From assembly GCF_007997215.1 (NCBI RefSeq), contig NZ_VORW01000001.1:948681-1012680 (forward strand): a stretch of 64,000 nt of DNA, written 5' to 3'. Positions 44,856 through 53,589 of the stretch are shown here, piece after piece. The notes beneath the pieces were generated by a model. The model ran no database searches and had not been told where the DNA came from. It worked only from the letters and a program-made list of their open reading frames with translations. Every line of letters begins with the position of its first letter. Positions within the stretch are counted from its first letter, which is position 1. A program made the position numbers and the translations under genes. This DNA comes from Algoriphagus aquimarinus (GTDB lineage Bacteria; Bacteroidota; Bacteroidia; Cytophagales; Cyclobacteriaceae).

Positions 44856-45761
44856 TTAATTCTCTACAAAATCAGATGAACCTTCCACTCTAGGTGTTTG
44901 TCCACCCCGAAGTACTGAATTGCCGCTCATCTTTTTGGTTTGATCCAAAGGCGCTGCGTTTAACCAATCCTGCTCGTCCATTTGTCCACTTTGGCCAAAG
45001 GCAGTCAATGCATTTTGGTAAGTCACCAGTTTAATATGCTCCTCAGGAATTCCTGATTTACGCATAAGATCGGCAGTTTTTGGTACTGCCAGAGGATCAG
45101 AAATCCCCCAATCCGCTGCGGAATTGACGATTATCCTTGCTGGGCCATACTGCCGTACGATTTCCACCATGCGCTCCGAACCCATTTTGGTATGTGGATA
45201 AATAGTAAATCCAGCATAATACCCCCGATCCAACACTTCCTTCACTGTCTCCTCATTGTTATGATCAACGATCACCATTTTAGGATCCAATCCATGTTCT
45301 TCAGAGACGTCCATGCTCCGAATTGTTCCTTTTCTTTTATCCCTATGTGGTGTGTGGATAAGTACTGGAAGATCTACTTCTTTAGCTAACTCTAATTGAA
45401 GTCTATAAAACTTGTCTTCAGCTTCCGTTTGATCATCATAGCCAATTTCACCGATTGCTACCACACCTTCTTTGCCCACATAAAGTGGCAGTAATTCCAT
45501 CACCTGCTCAGCCAAAGCTTCGTTATTCGCCTCTTTGGAATTCAAACCCATCGTGCAGTAATGCACAATGCCAAATTGACTGGCGCGAAAACGCTCCCAG
45601 CCCACAAGAGTACTGAAGTAATCTTTGAAGCTTCCAACTTCTGTCCTTGGTTGCCCCAACCAAAATGCAGGTTCAATCACTGCTACTATACCAGCTTTTT
45701 GCATGGCTTCATAGTCATCAGTTGTGCGGGATACGACGTGGATATGTGGATCTATATACAT
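44856..45761 (-). CDS. eboB: EboB, TatD-like metal hydrolase
   Basis: The 301-aa protein is a TIM-barrel amidohydrolase with the metal motif HIH in MYIDPHIHVVSR, then EIGYDD, VLIHTPHRDKR, VDHNNEETV and NSAADWG. The start at 45761 puts this motif at the N-terminus as in relatives; a longer frame to 45842 overlaps eboA and adds an unrelated stretch. Hydrolytic substrate unknown. Confidence 0.92.
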   Translation of the reverse strand: MYIDPHIHVVSRTTDDYEAMQKAGIVAVIEPAFWLGQPRTEVGSFKDYFSTLVGWERFRASQFGIVHYCTMGLNSKEANNEALAEQVMELLPLYVGKEGVVAIGEIGYDDQTEAEDKFYRLQLELAKEVDLPVLIHTPHRDKRKGTIRSMDVSEEHGLDPKMVIVDHNNEETVKEVLDRGYYAGFTIYPHTKMGSERMVEIVRQYGPARIIVNSAADWGISDPLAVPKTADLMRKSGIPEEHIKLVTYQNALTAFGQSGQMDEQDWLNAAPLDQTKKMSGNSVLRGGQTPRVEGSSDFVEN

Positions 45762-45799
45762 GGTATTTGAATTTAAAGTAGGGAGTGTGAAATTAGAGA

Positions 45800-46681
45800 T
45801 TAAACGCGAGTTCGTTGGAATTCCGACCCAATGCTTTCCCAAGCAATAGCATCCATATCTAGTGTGGCAACTTGATCGGGGTATGATTGTAAGAGTTCTT
45901 GTGCTGGTAAATAGGCTGATTCTCTCAAAGTCAGCAATGCGGATTTGATTTGCAACTCGTCTTTGGTGGATAGAACTTTCTTCAGATCATCCAAGTATTT
46001 TTCATTGACAAATGGTGAAACCAATCGCCAAATTTCTGGCATAACGTCTCTTCCGGCTGCCCAGCGCTCATGTGCAAAATCCCTTGCTATTGCTGCCAAG
46101 GCAGGATTTCTTCTTTCCTCGAGCCCTTGAATCCTATACAATGGACGTTGCATAAAGATGGCCTTTAGTACCATCTGATTCCAGTTGGCCTCAGGGAAAT
46201 ACTTGGCGGGGAAAGGATTGTTCAAAGCAATCGCATCGAAGACTAGGGAGATATTGGTTCTTAATCCATCAATTGCTCGTGGGATTAATTCTTCCTGAAA
46301 AGGCATAAGTGGCAAGGCCGCAAATAATGCTTGATGCTCATTCATATCTGCAGTTTCAAAAAGCTGGTTCATTGCAGCAAACCAAGCCTCTTTTTCCTGT
46401 GGATAACTCAGCATCAGGACTGTGCGTGCAGTCTGTAATTGATCCCAGAATTCAGGTTGAAATCCTGTAAGCAGCTCATTTGCCTTCTTTAAGTCATTGT
46501 CAGAAAGCGATAGTTTTTCCTTTTTGAAATATCTTGATGCTTGGCTGAAGGCCAGAAAAAACTTTGAAGGAGTAGCTTCAAGGCTAATCTTTTCGACTTG
46601 TATACTGAGCCAGTCAAGACCTTTCTTAGTGGCCGAACTTTCAAGCGTTTGGGTGAGAAAGCTTATTAATTGATTTTCCAT
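45800..46681 (-). CDS. eboA: EboA-domain protein
   Basis: The 293-aa soluble, all-helical protein matches EboA by position and by features such as an ARTVLMLSYP helix, the ALFAALPLMPF segment, FDAIALNNPFPAKYF and WNQMVLKAIFM. It has no catalytic motif that I can name and may be a scaffold. It is the first gene of the ebo operon; 38 bp separate it from eboB. Confidence 0.88.
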   Translation of the reverse strand: MENQLISFLTQTLESSATKKGLDWLSIQVEKISLEATPSKFFLAFSQASRYFKKEKLSLSDNDLKKANELLTGFQPEFWDQLQTARTVLMLSYPQEKEAWFAAMNQLFETADMNEHQALFAALPLMPFQEELIPRAIDGLRTNISLVFDAIALNNPFPAKYFPEANWNQMVLKAIFMQRPLYRIQGLEERRNPALAAIARDFAHERWAAGRDVMPEIWRLVSPFVNEKYLDDLKKVLSTKDELQIKSALLTLRESAYLPAQELLQSYPDQVATLDMDAIAWESIGSEFQRTRV

Positions 46682-47168
46682 GATTTGAGTTGCCGTTTAG
46701 GGCTTAGCGTCAACTTTGCTGTAATTTTTTAAAATACGCTGAAATCTACCAGAATATCCACTTAGATAATGCTCAGCGGTAGGAAAAAGTGCCATACCTG
46801 ACAAAAATCAGGATTTTCGACTTCACTGCTTCCATTGATGTACTCTACCAAACGTTAGCATGTCAAGCTAGCTTCTGTAATCATGCAATTTCGGATTATT
46901 CTAAGCTGGGTCTTCGATGGTATTCTGCTAGTTTGAAACCCAATCCCTTAAACTACATATAAGTTAATTTTCTAACTCGGGTATCGTAAAATAATCTCCG
47001 CTCTCCATACATTATTCTAATCATTGCAGATGGCCTAGGTAATGAGACATTGGGAATAAAGGGATCAGATGACCTTTCGAAATCTTCAGTTTTTGTTATT
47101 AGAAATTTCTTGGCTTTAATCTATCAACTCTGATTGATGAAACTTTTTGTGAAACTATCGTAAATGCA
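46682..47168. other. Gene-free stretch upstream of the ebo operon
   Basis: No ORF of note. An inverted repeat CCTGA-CAAAAA-TCAGG (46797-46812) lies about 115-130 bp before the eboA start and could be an operator. I could not find a clear TAnnTTTG box on the minus strand here. Confidence 0.4.
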
Positions 47169-47196
47169 AAAAGCCTCCCCATATTGGGAGGCTTTT
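47169..47196. terminator. Terminator of the YcxB-like gene
   Basis: Perfect 11-bp stem AAAAGCCTCCC / GGGAGGCTTTT, loop CATATT. It is symmetric and can act on both strands; it lies 20 bp beyond the YcxB-like stop. Confidence 0.88.
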
Positions 47197-47216
47197 GCTA
47201 TGTTTTGCGGAAAAGC

Positions 47217-47693
47217 TTATTTGATTAGCTCTTTTCTTTTTAGGATTGTTTCCATGAATTTTCGCTCATTTTCTGAATTGAAGATCCTGAATGGCAAATG
47301 GATAAACTGCGCCTTGGACATATAAAGGAGGTATGCGTCTTTACGCTTTTCAGCACTTTTAATCATATTCCACTGAACTGGCATTCCCTGCTTTGTATTG
47401 ATTTTCATCAGTATCTGACGGCTATCTATTTCATAGGCCATCTTGTCAAATATGACTTTGTTCTGCTCCATCTGAGTTACTCCAGTGAATTGAATCGCCC
47501 AAAACAGGACGTAAAGGCCATAAGCTAGTACTGCTCCAATAATCCACCAGATCGATGCAATCCAGAAATATCCAAAAGCAATAGCTACCGCAATCGGAAT
47601 CACCCACCACTGCTGTTTCAATACGTTTATTAGGGCAATTTTTATGTAGGTCCCTGCTGGGAGTTGATATTTCTTTGTTTTTACAATCATCAC
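47217..47693 (-). CDS. YcxB-like membrane protein
   Basis: The 158-aa protein has two adjacent hydrophobic helices (about residues 28-70: WWVIPIAVAIAFGYFWIAS, IIGAVLAYGLYVLFWAIQF) followed by a soluble PH-like domain with YEIDSRQILMKI, QWNMIKSAEKRKDAYLLY and LPFRIF, which is the YcxB layout. Function unknown. Confidence 0.75.
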   Translation of the reverse strand: MMIVKTKKYQLPAGTYIKIALINVLKQQWWVIPIAVAIAFGYFWIASIWWIIGAVLAYGLYVLFWAIQFTGVTQMEQNKVIFDKMAYEIDSRQILMKINTKQGMPVQWNMIKSAEKRKDAYLLYMSKAQFIHLPFRIFNSENERKFMETILKRKELIK

Positions 47694-47840
47694 TTAGGTT
47701 TTTCAGTGCGCAAATATCCACCTATCCGTGGGATTAAGCAAGTCGAAATAAATCATAAAGCTGGCATTTCCTTTGAAACAAATTGCTGATGCCATTGATT
47801 TACTTGTGGTATTGAATTATATTATCTAAAATTTTTCACC

Positions 47841-48068
47841 ATGAGCAGTCTTGTAATCGATTTGATTCTTTGTGGTTTGGCTTATGTCATACTAATCTAT
47901 GTCATGGCGACCATGACCAAAAATTCCTTGAGAAAGGGTAATAACAGCCAAGATGAAGGAGATGGCGGAGTGGAGGATTTTACTCCACCTAAAATTGATT
48001 TGCCTCCAGGGGTGCAGTGGCCAAGTGATTCCCCAAAATCAAGAGTACCTGAACCAGTGGAATTTTAA
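47841..48068 (+). CDS. Small single-pass membrane protein
   Basis: The 75-aa product has one N-terminal helix (about residues 4-24, VIDLILCGLAYVILIYVMAT) and an acidic, proline-rich tail (PPKIDLPPGVQWPSDSP). Its stop overlaps the stop of the convergent fur-family gene. Function unknown; codon pattern and position suggest that it is real. Confidence 0.6.
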   Translation: MSSLVIDLILCGLAYVILIYVMATMTKNSLRKGNNSQDEGDGGVEDFTPPKIDLPPGVQWPSDSPKSRVPEPVEF

Positions 48069-48478
48069 TGACACTTATTGCAGATTCCCTGCACTAGTAA
48101 ATTCATTTCTTTCTTTTTAAAACCTGAAGGCAACTTTATGCTAGGCAGGTTAATCGATTCCAAGCAGGTAGTTTCTCCACAGATCTCGCATTTGAAATGC
48201 ACATGCTCATGGTTGTGATCCTCTTCTTCGTGGGAACAAAGGGCATATTTAGTAGCTCCACTGTCATCGAGTACCTTGTGCACCACATCCTTATCCACAA
48301 AAGTCTTTAGCGTTCGGTAAATCGTAACCCGATCAAACTGGCTGTCCAGAGATTCTTCTAGATCCGAATGAGCTAAAGCAACTTGCTTATCGAGAAACTC
48401 GCGGATAATCTCTTGGCGACAATCTGTGATGCGAAGCTTATGCCTTTGTAGTATGGAAAGAGGAGATGACATGTTCAT
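48065..48478 (-). CDS. Fur-family metal-responsive transcriptional regulator
   Basis: The 137-aa protein has a winged helix (LRITDCRQEIIREFL, FDRVTIYRTLKTF) and a dimerisation/metal domain with a histidine run (HEEEDHNHEHVHFKC) and two C-x2-C pairs (FKCEIC and GICNKCH) for structural zinc. It could be Fur, Zur or PerR type; the short length and both CxxC pairs slightly favour Zur. A P1B ATPase gene lies 15 kb away but no linkage is implied. Confidence 0.9.
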   Translation of the reverse strand: MNMSSPLSILQRHKLRITDCRQEIIREFLDKQVALAHSDLEESLDSQFDRVTIYRTLKTFVDKDVVHKVLDDSGATKYALCSHEEEDHNHEHVHFKCEICGETTCLESINLPSIKLPSGFKKKEMNLLVQGICNKCH

Positions 48479-48488
48479 GAATTAGAAA

Positions 48489-48510
48489 CAAAACTAATCA
48501 AAAATTGATT
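48489..48510 (-). promoter_or_regulatory. Promoter and inverted repeat before the fur-family gene
   Basis: On the minus strand TAGTTTTG (48489-48496) is an exact TAnnTTTG box, 10 bp before the start codon region. Touching it is a perfect 6-3-6 repeat AATCAAAAATTGATT (48496-48510). A Fur-family repressor box in this place would give autoregulation. Confidence 0.5.
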
Positions 48511-48521
48511 TCAAGACAGTT

Positions 48522-48683
48522 GTTTCTCGCAGCGGCGCGGCGGCGCAACGCTTTTTTCATTATTAAAATCTCAGAAAAATTGTAACCAATCTTTTCAATG
48601 ATCTATCAACGTTTAAAAACTCTGGATGCTGATTTAACCATAATCAAATAGAAAGCGCAGCGTCGTTGCGTCGCCGCGAGAAC
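48522..48683. repeat. GC-rich terminal inverted repeats around an AT-rich core (MITE-like)
   Basis: GTTTCTCGCAGCGGCGCGGC... (48522-48551) and ...GTTGCGTCGCCGCGAGAAC (48655-48683) are imperfect inverted repeats of about 30 bp around an AT-rich 103-bp core without a gene. The GC-rich ends contrast with the flanks. Similar 'CTCGC...GGCGC' words are spread in Bacteroidota genomes, as I recall. Confidence 0.5.
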
Positions 48684-48689
48684 TTTATT

Positions 48690-48721
48690 GAAAAAAAAAA
48701 TGGGCGCCGATCCGACGCCCA
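48690..48721 (-). terminator. Terminator of the metalloprotease gene
   Basis: On the minus strand TGGGCGTCG / CGGCGCCCA (one G-T pair) with a 3-nt loop, followed by eleven T's. Confidence 0.9.
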
Positions 48722-48746
48722 ATTAAGTTGTGCTTTACTATTGTTC

Positions 48747-51272
48747 TTACTTAGGATCAAGAATAGTATTTACTCTTTCTAGTGCATCTTCCAGGTGAAG
48801 CTTAGACATTCTGTCTGAAGTTCTGGAGATCGCAGACTTGATGTCTCTTTGAAGTATTTTCAATTCACCTCTTGCCATCGGTCTGATGTCTGACTGAGAA
48901 GCATTGATCTGAGTGCCATAGAATCTTCTAGCAGTAGCTGGGATATTTGGCCCATCTGTAGTCATCAAGTATTCCATACGCTCGATATACGCTCTCTGTA
49001 AAGCTCTTCTGTGAACGTCGATAGTTTTACCTGCTGGAAGTTCAGACCAGATGCCTTTTCTAAGATCATCGAATAGCTCAGTCATTTTGTAAGCTTCGTT
49101 ACCATTCAAGGCTTCGTTTTCAATCACACGACCAAGTCTTCCTAGGTCAAGGACTGAATTCAATGTATTTGCTTGAACGCCACGAATTTGTTCTAAGGCT
49201 CCGAAATCTTCTGTTCTAGCAAAGATATCGTCTTGCATCATCCAAGTAGGAGTAGTGAAAAGCTCTTTGTTTAAGAACGCGACAGCAGATTTCTGGATGT
49301 CTTTCGCAGTATGCGTGTAAACTGGTAAATCCTGCCCAGTAGCTCTATAAACTTCAGCCACACCGCCGACATTGGTCTTCACATGACCCATGTATCTGTT
49401 GAATTGTGTGATCACTTGACCATACATTTCGTCTAGATCATCAAAGTCTTTGTAAGGCTTGTTAGGCTCAGCAGTCCATTCCATAAGGTTTGGCATGATG
49501 CGCTTCAAGTTTGCAATACCATATTCAGAAGCTTTCATAGAGTTGTCACCCAAATCTTCGCTTTGCGCAGTAGGGTCATAACTGTTTCCCTGACGGCCAT
49601 ATCTGTAAACTGGATCACCTTGCTTTTCCAAGATCCACTTATCCAATGTCATTAATTCATCTTCAGGAGTAGCAGCATCAGGAATTGGTCTATAACCCCA
49701 AGCGACAGCATACTTGTCGTATGGTCCCACATTTGGCATTAAGCTTACACCTTCGTCACCTGGCTGAGCTATGTAGTTAAATCTCGCGTAATCCATGATC
49801 GATGGAGCTGTGCCCATTTCTTTTGTAAATGCAGCATCTCTCAATTTCTCTACTGGATAAGCATGAGAAGAAGCAAAGTTGTGTGGAAGGCCAAGTGTGT
49901 GTCCTACTTCGTGAGAAGAGACAAATTGAACTAATCTACCCATTACTTCATCCTTAAACTGTACACTTTGCGCATCAGGATTGATAGCTGCTGTTTGGAT
50001 GAAGAACCAGTTTCTAAGCAAGTTCATCACATTGTGATACCATCCGATATCAGATTCCAGGATTTCACCTGAACGGGGATCTGATACGTGAGGTCCGTAT
50101 GCATTCTGGATATCAGAAGCGAAATATCTGATAACAGAATATCTTGCATCTTCTGGGCTCCAGTCTGGATCCTCCTCTTTGGTTGGAGCTAGTTTAGCTA
50201 CAATAGCATTTTTGAAACCAGCAGCCTCAAACGCAACCTGCCAGTCATTCACACCAGCGATCAAGAATGGAATCCACTGCTTTGGAGTAGCCGGATCGAT
50301 GTAATAAACAATCTGCTTTTTAGGCTCAACTAACTCGCCAGCCTTGAATTTTGCCATGTCTTCATCTTTCACTTCCAGTCTCCATCTGTCAAGGAAAGTA
50401 CGTCTTTGCGCTTTTTGAGCGTCAGCACCATAATCAACTATAGATCTGCTAAACCAGCCTACACGCTGATCGCCCAGACGTTGTTTCATTGGCTCTTTAG
50501 GAAGAAGCAACATAGAAGAGTTCATCTCCAATGTGATTGAACCTGTTGAGCTATTTGAAGGTGGTTCACTTGCGATGTAAGTCATCACATATCTTGCCTC
50601 GATATTGATCGGGTAAGTATGGATATGCTCGATATATGATCTATCCGTGTCTAGACGAGTTACTTTGTATTGTGTACGCTGACCTTTAGGAAGACCCAAA
50701 GCTTGTACATCTTTCGCCCATAAATCTGTCGCTTCGATTACAATTCCCGTAGAATCTGTCGCTAGAGATTTGATGGAGAACTTCTGCAGCAATGGCTCCA
50801 AATTTGAGTTCTTCACCGCCAGAGCGATAGGAAGAGAATCTGCCGCAAAATTATTTACTGAGATAACTTTTAGGTGGATATCGTTGTTGTTCTTTTCCCA
50901 ACGAAGCATAAGAGTGTTGGTGCGCTCACCACCATAACCTAGCCCATCGGCAGTTTTGGCGATAGTAGTGACCATCAGCATATCTCTGCCTAGCAGGGAA
51001 TCAGGAATCTCGTAGTAATACTTGTCTTCAATTTGATGAACCTTGAAAAGGCCATCTTTTGTTTTTGCTTTTGCAGTGATGACCTCTTTGTAAGGTTTTG
51101 GATCTGAATCATTACCTTTCGGTTTGGTAGGAGTAGCTGGTGCTGCTGTTTCTTTCTTGGCGTCCTTTTTCTTCTTTTTCTGAGCAAAAGAGTCCGTAGA
51201 ATAAAACATGACACCCATTACACCTACTACTAGAGTTAATCTTCTAAGTAATCTGGGTATGGTATTTCTCAT
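48747..51272 (-). CDS. Large exported metzincin-type zinc metalloprotease (DUF5117/DUF5118/DUF4953)
   Basis: The 841-aa protein has a signal peptide (to about residue 30, DSFAQ) and a Lys-rich stretch, then N-terminal domains of the DUF5118/DUF5117 type (YYEIPDSLLGRDMLMVTTIA). The metzincin zinc site is HEVGHTLGLPH with His454, Glu455, His458 and His464, and the Met-turn is SIMDYARF. A helical C-terminal region follows. Such proteins are common in Bacteroidota as exported proteases of unknown substrate. It is a single gene with its own terminator. Confidence 0.92.
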   Translation of the reverse strand: MRNTIPRLLRRLTLVVGVMGVMFYSTDSFAQKKKKKDAKKETAAPATPTKPKGNDSDPKPYKEVITAKAKTKDGLFKVHQIEDKYYYEIPDSLLGRDMLMVTTIAKTADGLGYGGERTNTLMLRWEKNNNDIHLKVISVNNFAADSLPIALAVKNSNLEPLLQKFSIKSLATDSTGIVIEATDLWAKDVQALGLPKGQRTQYKVTRLDTDRSYIEHIHTYPINIEARYVMTYIASEPPSNSSTGSITLEMNSSMLLLPKEPMKQRLGDQRVGWFSRSIVDYGADAQKAQRRTFLDRWRLEVKDEDMAKFKAGELVEPKKQIVYYIDPATPKQWIPFLIAGVNDWQVAFEAAGFKNAIVAKLAPTKEEDPDWSPEDARYSVIRYFASDIQNAYGPHVSDPRSGEILESDIGWYHNVMNLLRNWFFIQTAAINPDAQSVQFKDEVMGRLVQFVSSHEVGHTLGLPHNFASSHAYPVEKLRDAAFTKEMGTAPSIMDYARFNYIAQPGDEGVSLMPNVGPYDKYAVAWGYRPIPDAATPEDELMTLDKWILEKQGDPVYRYGRQGNSYDPTAQSEDLGDNSMKASEYGIANLKRIMPNLMEWTAEPNKPYKDFDDLDEMYGQVITQFNRYMGHVKTNVGGVAEVYRATGQDLPVYTHTAKDIQKSAVAFLNKELFTTPTWMMQDDIFARTEDFGALEQIRGVQANTLNSVLDLGRLGRVIENEALNGNEAYKMTELFDDLRKGIWSELPAGKTIDVHRRALQRAYIERMEYLMTTDGPNIPATARRFYGTQINASQSDIRPMARGELKILQRDIKSAISRTSDRMSKLHLEDALERVNTILDPK

Positions 51273-51379
51273 AGTTATTATTTGGTTAAATATTTTCTAA
51301 ACCGTGAATTTCCTGAAAGGATCTGTAAGGATTATCCATTTTTGATGAGCGGTATATTTATAAAGTTAAAGGTAGTTCA

Positions 51380-52495
51380 GTGAAACATAGACACAAAATT
51401 GTGGTGATTGGAGGTGGTCTGGCAGGCCTGATATCTACCTATTTACTGGCCAAAAACGGGCATGATGTGCTTTTGGTCGAAAAGAAAACTTATCCCTTTC
51501 ATCGGGTTTGCGGAGAGTATTTATCCAATGAAGTCCTTGATTTTTTGAAAAGGGAAAATTTGATGCCTATAGCATACGACTTTCCTCAGGTCACTAATTT
51601 TCTATTCTCTGATACTTCCGGGAAAAGTGTCACAGTTCCACTGGGGTTGGGAGGTTTTGGCATTAGTAGATATGTCCTTGATGAGCATCTTTTCCAGAAA
51701 GTTTTAGAAAAAGGAGGCGAAGTGAAATCGGGGATGCAGGTAGAATCTGTATTGTTTGATGAAAAAGACGATCAGTTCCGACTAGAATTGGCTGATGGAG
51801 AATTTCTGAATGCGGATTATGTGATTGGTGCCTTTGGCAAAAGATCCAAGCTGGACAAGACCCTCAAGCGAAGTTTTATCGAAAAAAGAAGTCCTTATAT
51901 AGGTGTAAAATATCATATAAAGGCAGATTTTGATAGGGAAGCAGTTGCGCTGTACAATTTCGAAGGAGGTTATTGCGGACTAAATGCTATCGAAGAGGGT
52001 AAAGGGAATCTATGTTATTTGGGCAATCGTGATCATCTCAGAAAGTACGGGTCCATTGAGGCAATGGAGCAGGAGGTTTTATGGAAAAACTCGAGCCTCA
52101 AGCATTTATTTACAGATAGCGAGTTTCTCTTCGAAAAGCCAGAAGTGATCAATGAGATCAATTTCGAGAGAAAGCATCCAGTGGAGAATCATATCCTCAT
52201 GGCGGGCGATTCGGCAGGATTAATTACCCCACTTTGTGGCAATGGGATGGCTATGGCAATACAGTCTGGTAAGCTGGCAGCTGAATCTATTTTAGTAGGA
52301 AAGTCAAGGAAGGAAATTGAAACAAACTATGAGAGTTCCTGGAGATCGCATTTCGAAAGAAGGCTTTGGCTTGGACGTAAAGTCCAACGTCTTTTTGGGG
52401 CTAAGCAGGCTTCAGTTTTCACAAGAAAGCTCATTCAACATGTACCTTTTGTGGCAAAGCAGATCATAAAAAACACGCATGGCAAGCCATTCTAG
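51380..52495 (+). CDS. FAD-dependent oxidoreductase, geranylgeranyl-reductase-like
   Basis: The 371-aa protein starts with GTG at 51380; the Rossmann motif VVIGGGLAGLIS follows seven residues later, so no later start fits. Other landmarks: VEKKTYPFHRVCGEYLS, VIGAFGKRS and MAGDSAGLITPLCGNGMAMA, typical of flavoprotein hydroxylases and geranylgeranyl reductases. The substrate could be the polyketide or the prenyl chain made by neighbouring genes. Its stop overlaps that of the convergent UbiA gene by 4 bp. Confidence 0.88.
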   Translation: MKHRHKIVVIGGGLAGLISTYLLAKNGHDVLLVEKKTYPFHRVCGEYLSNEVLDFLKRENLMPIAYDFPQVTNFLFSDTSGKSVTVPLGLGGFGISRYVLDEHLFQKVLEKGGEVKSGMQVESVLFDEKDDQFRLELADGEFLNADYVIGAFGKRSKLDKTLKRSFIEKRSPYIGVKYHIKADFDREAVALYNFEGGYCGLNAIEEGKGNLCYLGNRDHLRKYGSIEAMEQEVLWKNSSLKHLFTDSEFLFEKPEVINEINFERKHPVENHILMAGDSAGLITPLCGNGMAMAIQSGKLAAESILVGKSRKEIETNYESSWRSHFERRLWLGRKVQRLFGAKQASVFTRKLIQHVPFVAKQIIKNTHGKPF

Positions 52496-53388
52496 TAGCC
52501 CAACGCCTGTAGGATTTGAGTGTTTTCTAGAAAGTAATAAATGAAAAAAGCATTGAGCGCGAGTGCAGAGAAATAATTCATCCCCATGGCACATTTGTAA
52601 TTCGCATATTTTATGGGATTTAGTCGGATAAAGCTAAACCAAGTCAAAAAGTAAAGCATGATAGGTGTCATCGCTGCGAGGTAAACCCAAAGTATGTCTG
52701 TTTGATTTCGACCTAGAAAATACCACGCGAAAGCTGCTCCGGTAATCATAAACGCCAAAGCCGAAAAGAGGAAAGTCCCCTTAATTCCTAATAACAAACT
52801 TAAGGTGAGGTCTCCTCTTCGGCTATCTTCTCCATGCTGATACACTTGTGTGAGTGGATAGTTCCCCCAGAGCATCAGACTAGTCAAAAGCCCCGCAATC
52901 AACACGTGAGGCTTATATAGCACTTCCCAACTTAAATTACTGAGACCTGCGTAGGCCATGGCAAAGGTGAAATAACCCTGAAATAATCCCGCAATAAACC
53001 AACTCAGCCAAGGGTACTTTTTGATACGGATGGAAGGGTGTGAGTAGGCCATGCTTACCAATCCATAAATCAGGAGCATGAAAGCAAAGCTGAAGTTGAT
53101 ACTGGCTCCAATGCCAATTGCAATCAGGAAAAAGACTAAAGAAAGCCAATAGAGATCTTTGGTGACTTTCGGAGGATGCTTCATCCCGCCTATACTTTCT
53201 TCATCCTTGTCAAAGTAACTATTATAACCATTACTGGAAGGATAAAGAAAGAGGTGAATAGCAATGAACACCCACAGGATTCTTGATTCATTGTGATTGG
53301 GGGTAAGTGCCAGCGCAAAGAAATATACCGGCATCAAAAAGAGCGAAAATGGAATGCGAAGATGCTTAAGGCTGGAAACGGAAATCAT
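52492..53388 (-). CDS. UbiA-family prenyltransferase in a type III PKS locus
   Basis: The 298-aa membrane protein has about eight helices. The first Asp-rich motif is SSNGYNSYFDKDEES (residues 51-65) and the second region has QHGEDSRRGDLTL, so both diphosphate/Mg sites are represented though not in the classic NDxxD wording. I chose the ATG at 53388, because the frame upstream (to 53679) overlaps the promoter and the start of the PKS gene and reads as non-membrane sequence. It probably attaches a prenyl group to the polyketide. Confidence 0.85.
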   Translation of the reverse strand: MISVSSLKHLRIPFSLFLMPVYFFALALTPNHNESRILWVFIAIHLFLYPSSNGYNSYFDKDEESIGGMKHPPKVTKDLYWLSLVFFLIAIGIGASINFSFAFMLLIYGLVSMAYSHPSIRIKKYPWLSWFIAGLFQGYFTFAMAYAGLSNLSWEVLYKPHVLIAGLLTSLMLWGNYPLTQVYQHGEDSRRGDLTLSLLLGIKGTFLFSALAFMITGAAFAWYFLGRNQTDILWVYLAAMTPIMLYFLTWFSFIRLNPIKYANYKCAMGMNYFSALALNAFFIYYFLENTQILQALGY

Positions 53389-53537
53389 ATCGTAATTGAG
53401 GTTTGGATTATAACTATTCTGAATTGAGATGGTTACAATGCATTCAGCCAATTTAGATATATTCAAGTAACTTGATCTAATGAAATATTTAATGGAAGAA
53501 AAATTTCGGCATCCTTTTAGGATAGAAAACTCTAGCA

Positions 53538-53560
53538 CATCATGCCAAAGGTGCATGATG
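53538..53560. promoter_or_regulatory. Palindrome in the divergent UbiA / PKS control region
   Basis: Perfect 8-bp arms CATCATGC / GCATGATG with a 7-bp gap; AGC and GCT extend the arms after one extra base. It is 30 bp before the PKS start and 150 bp before the UbiA start, a good place for an operator controlling both. Confidence 0.5.
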
Positions 53561-53589
53561 GCTAATTCATTGAATTTAAATTTCTTCCT

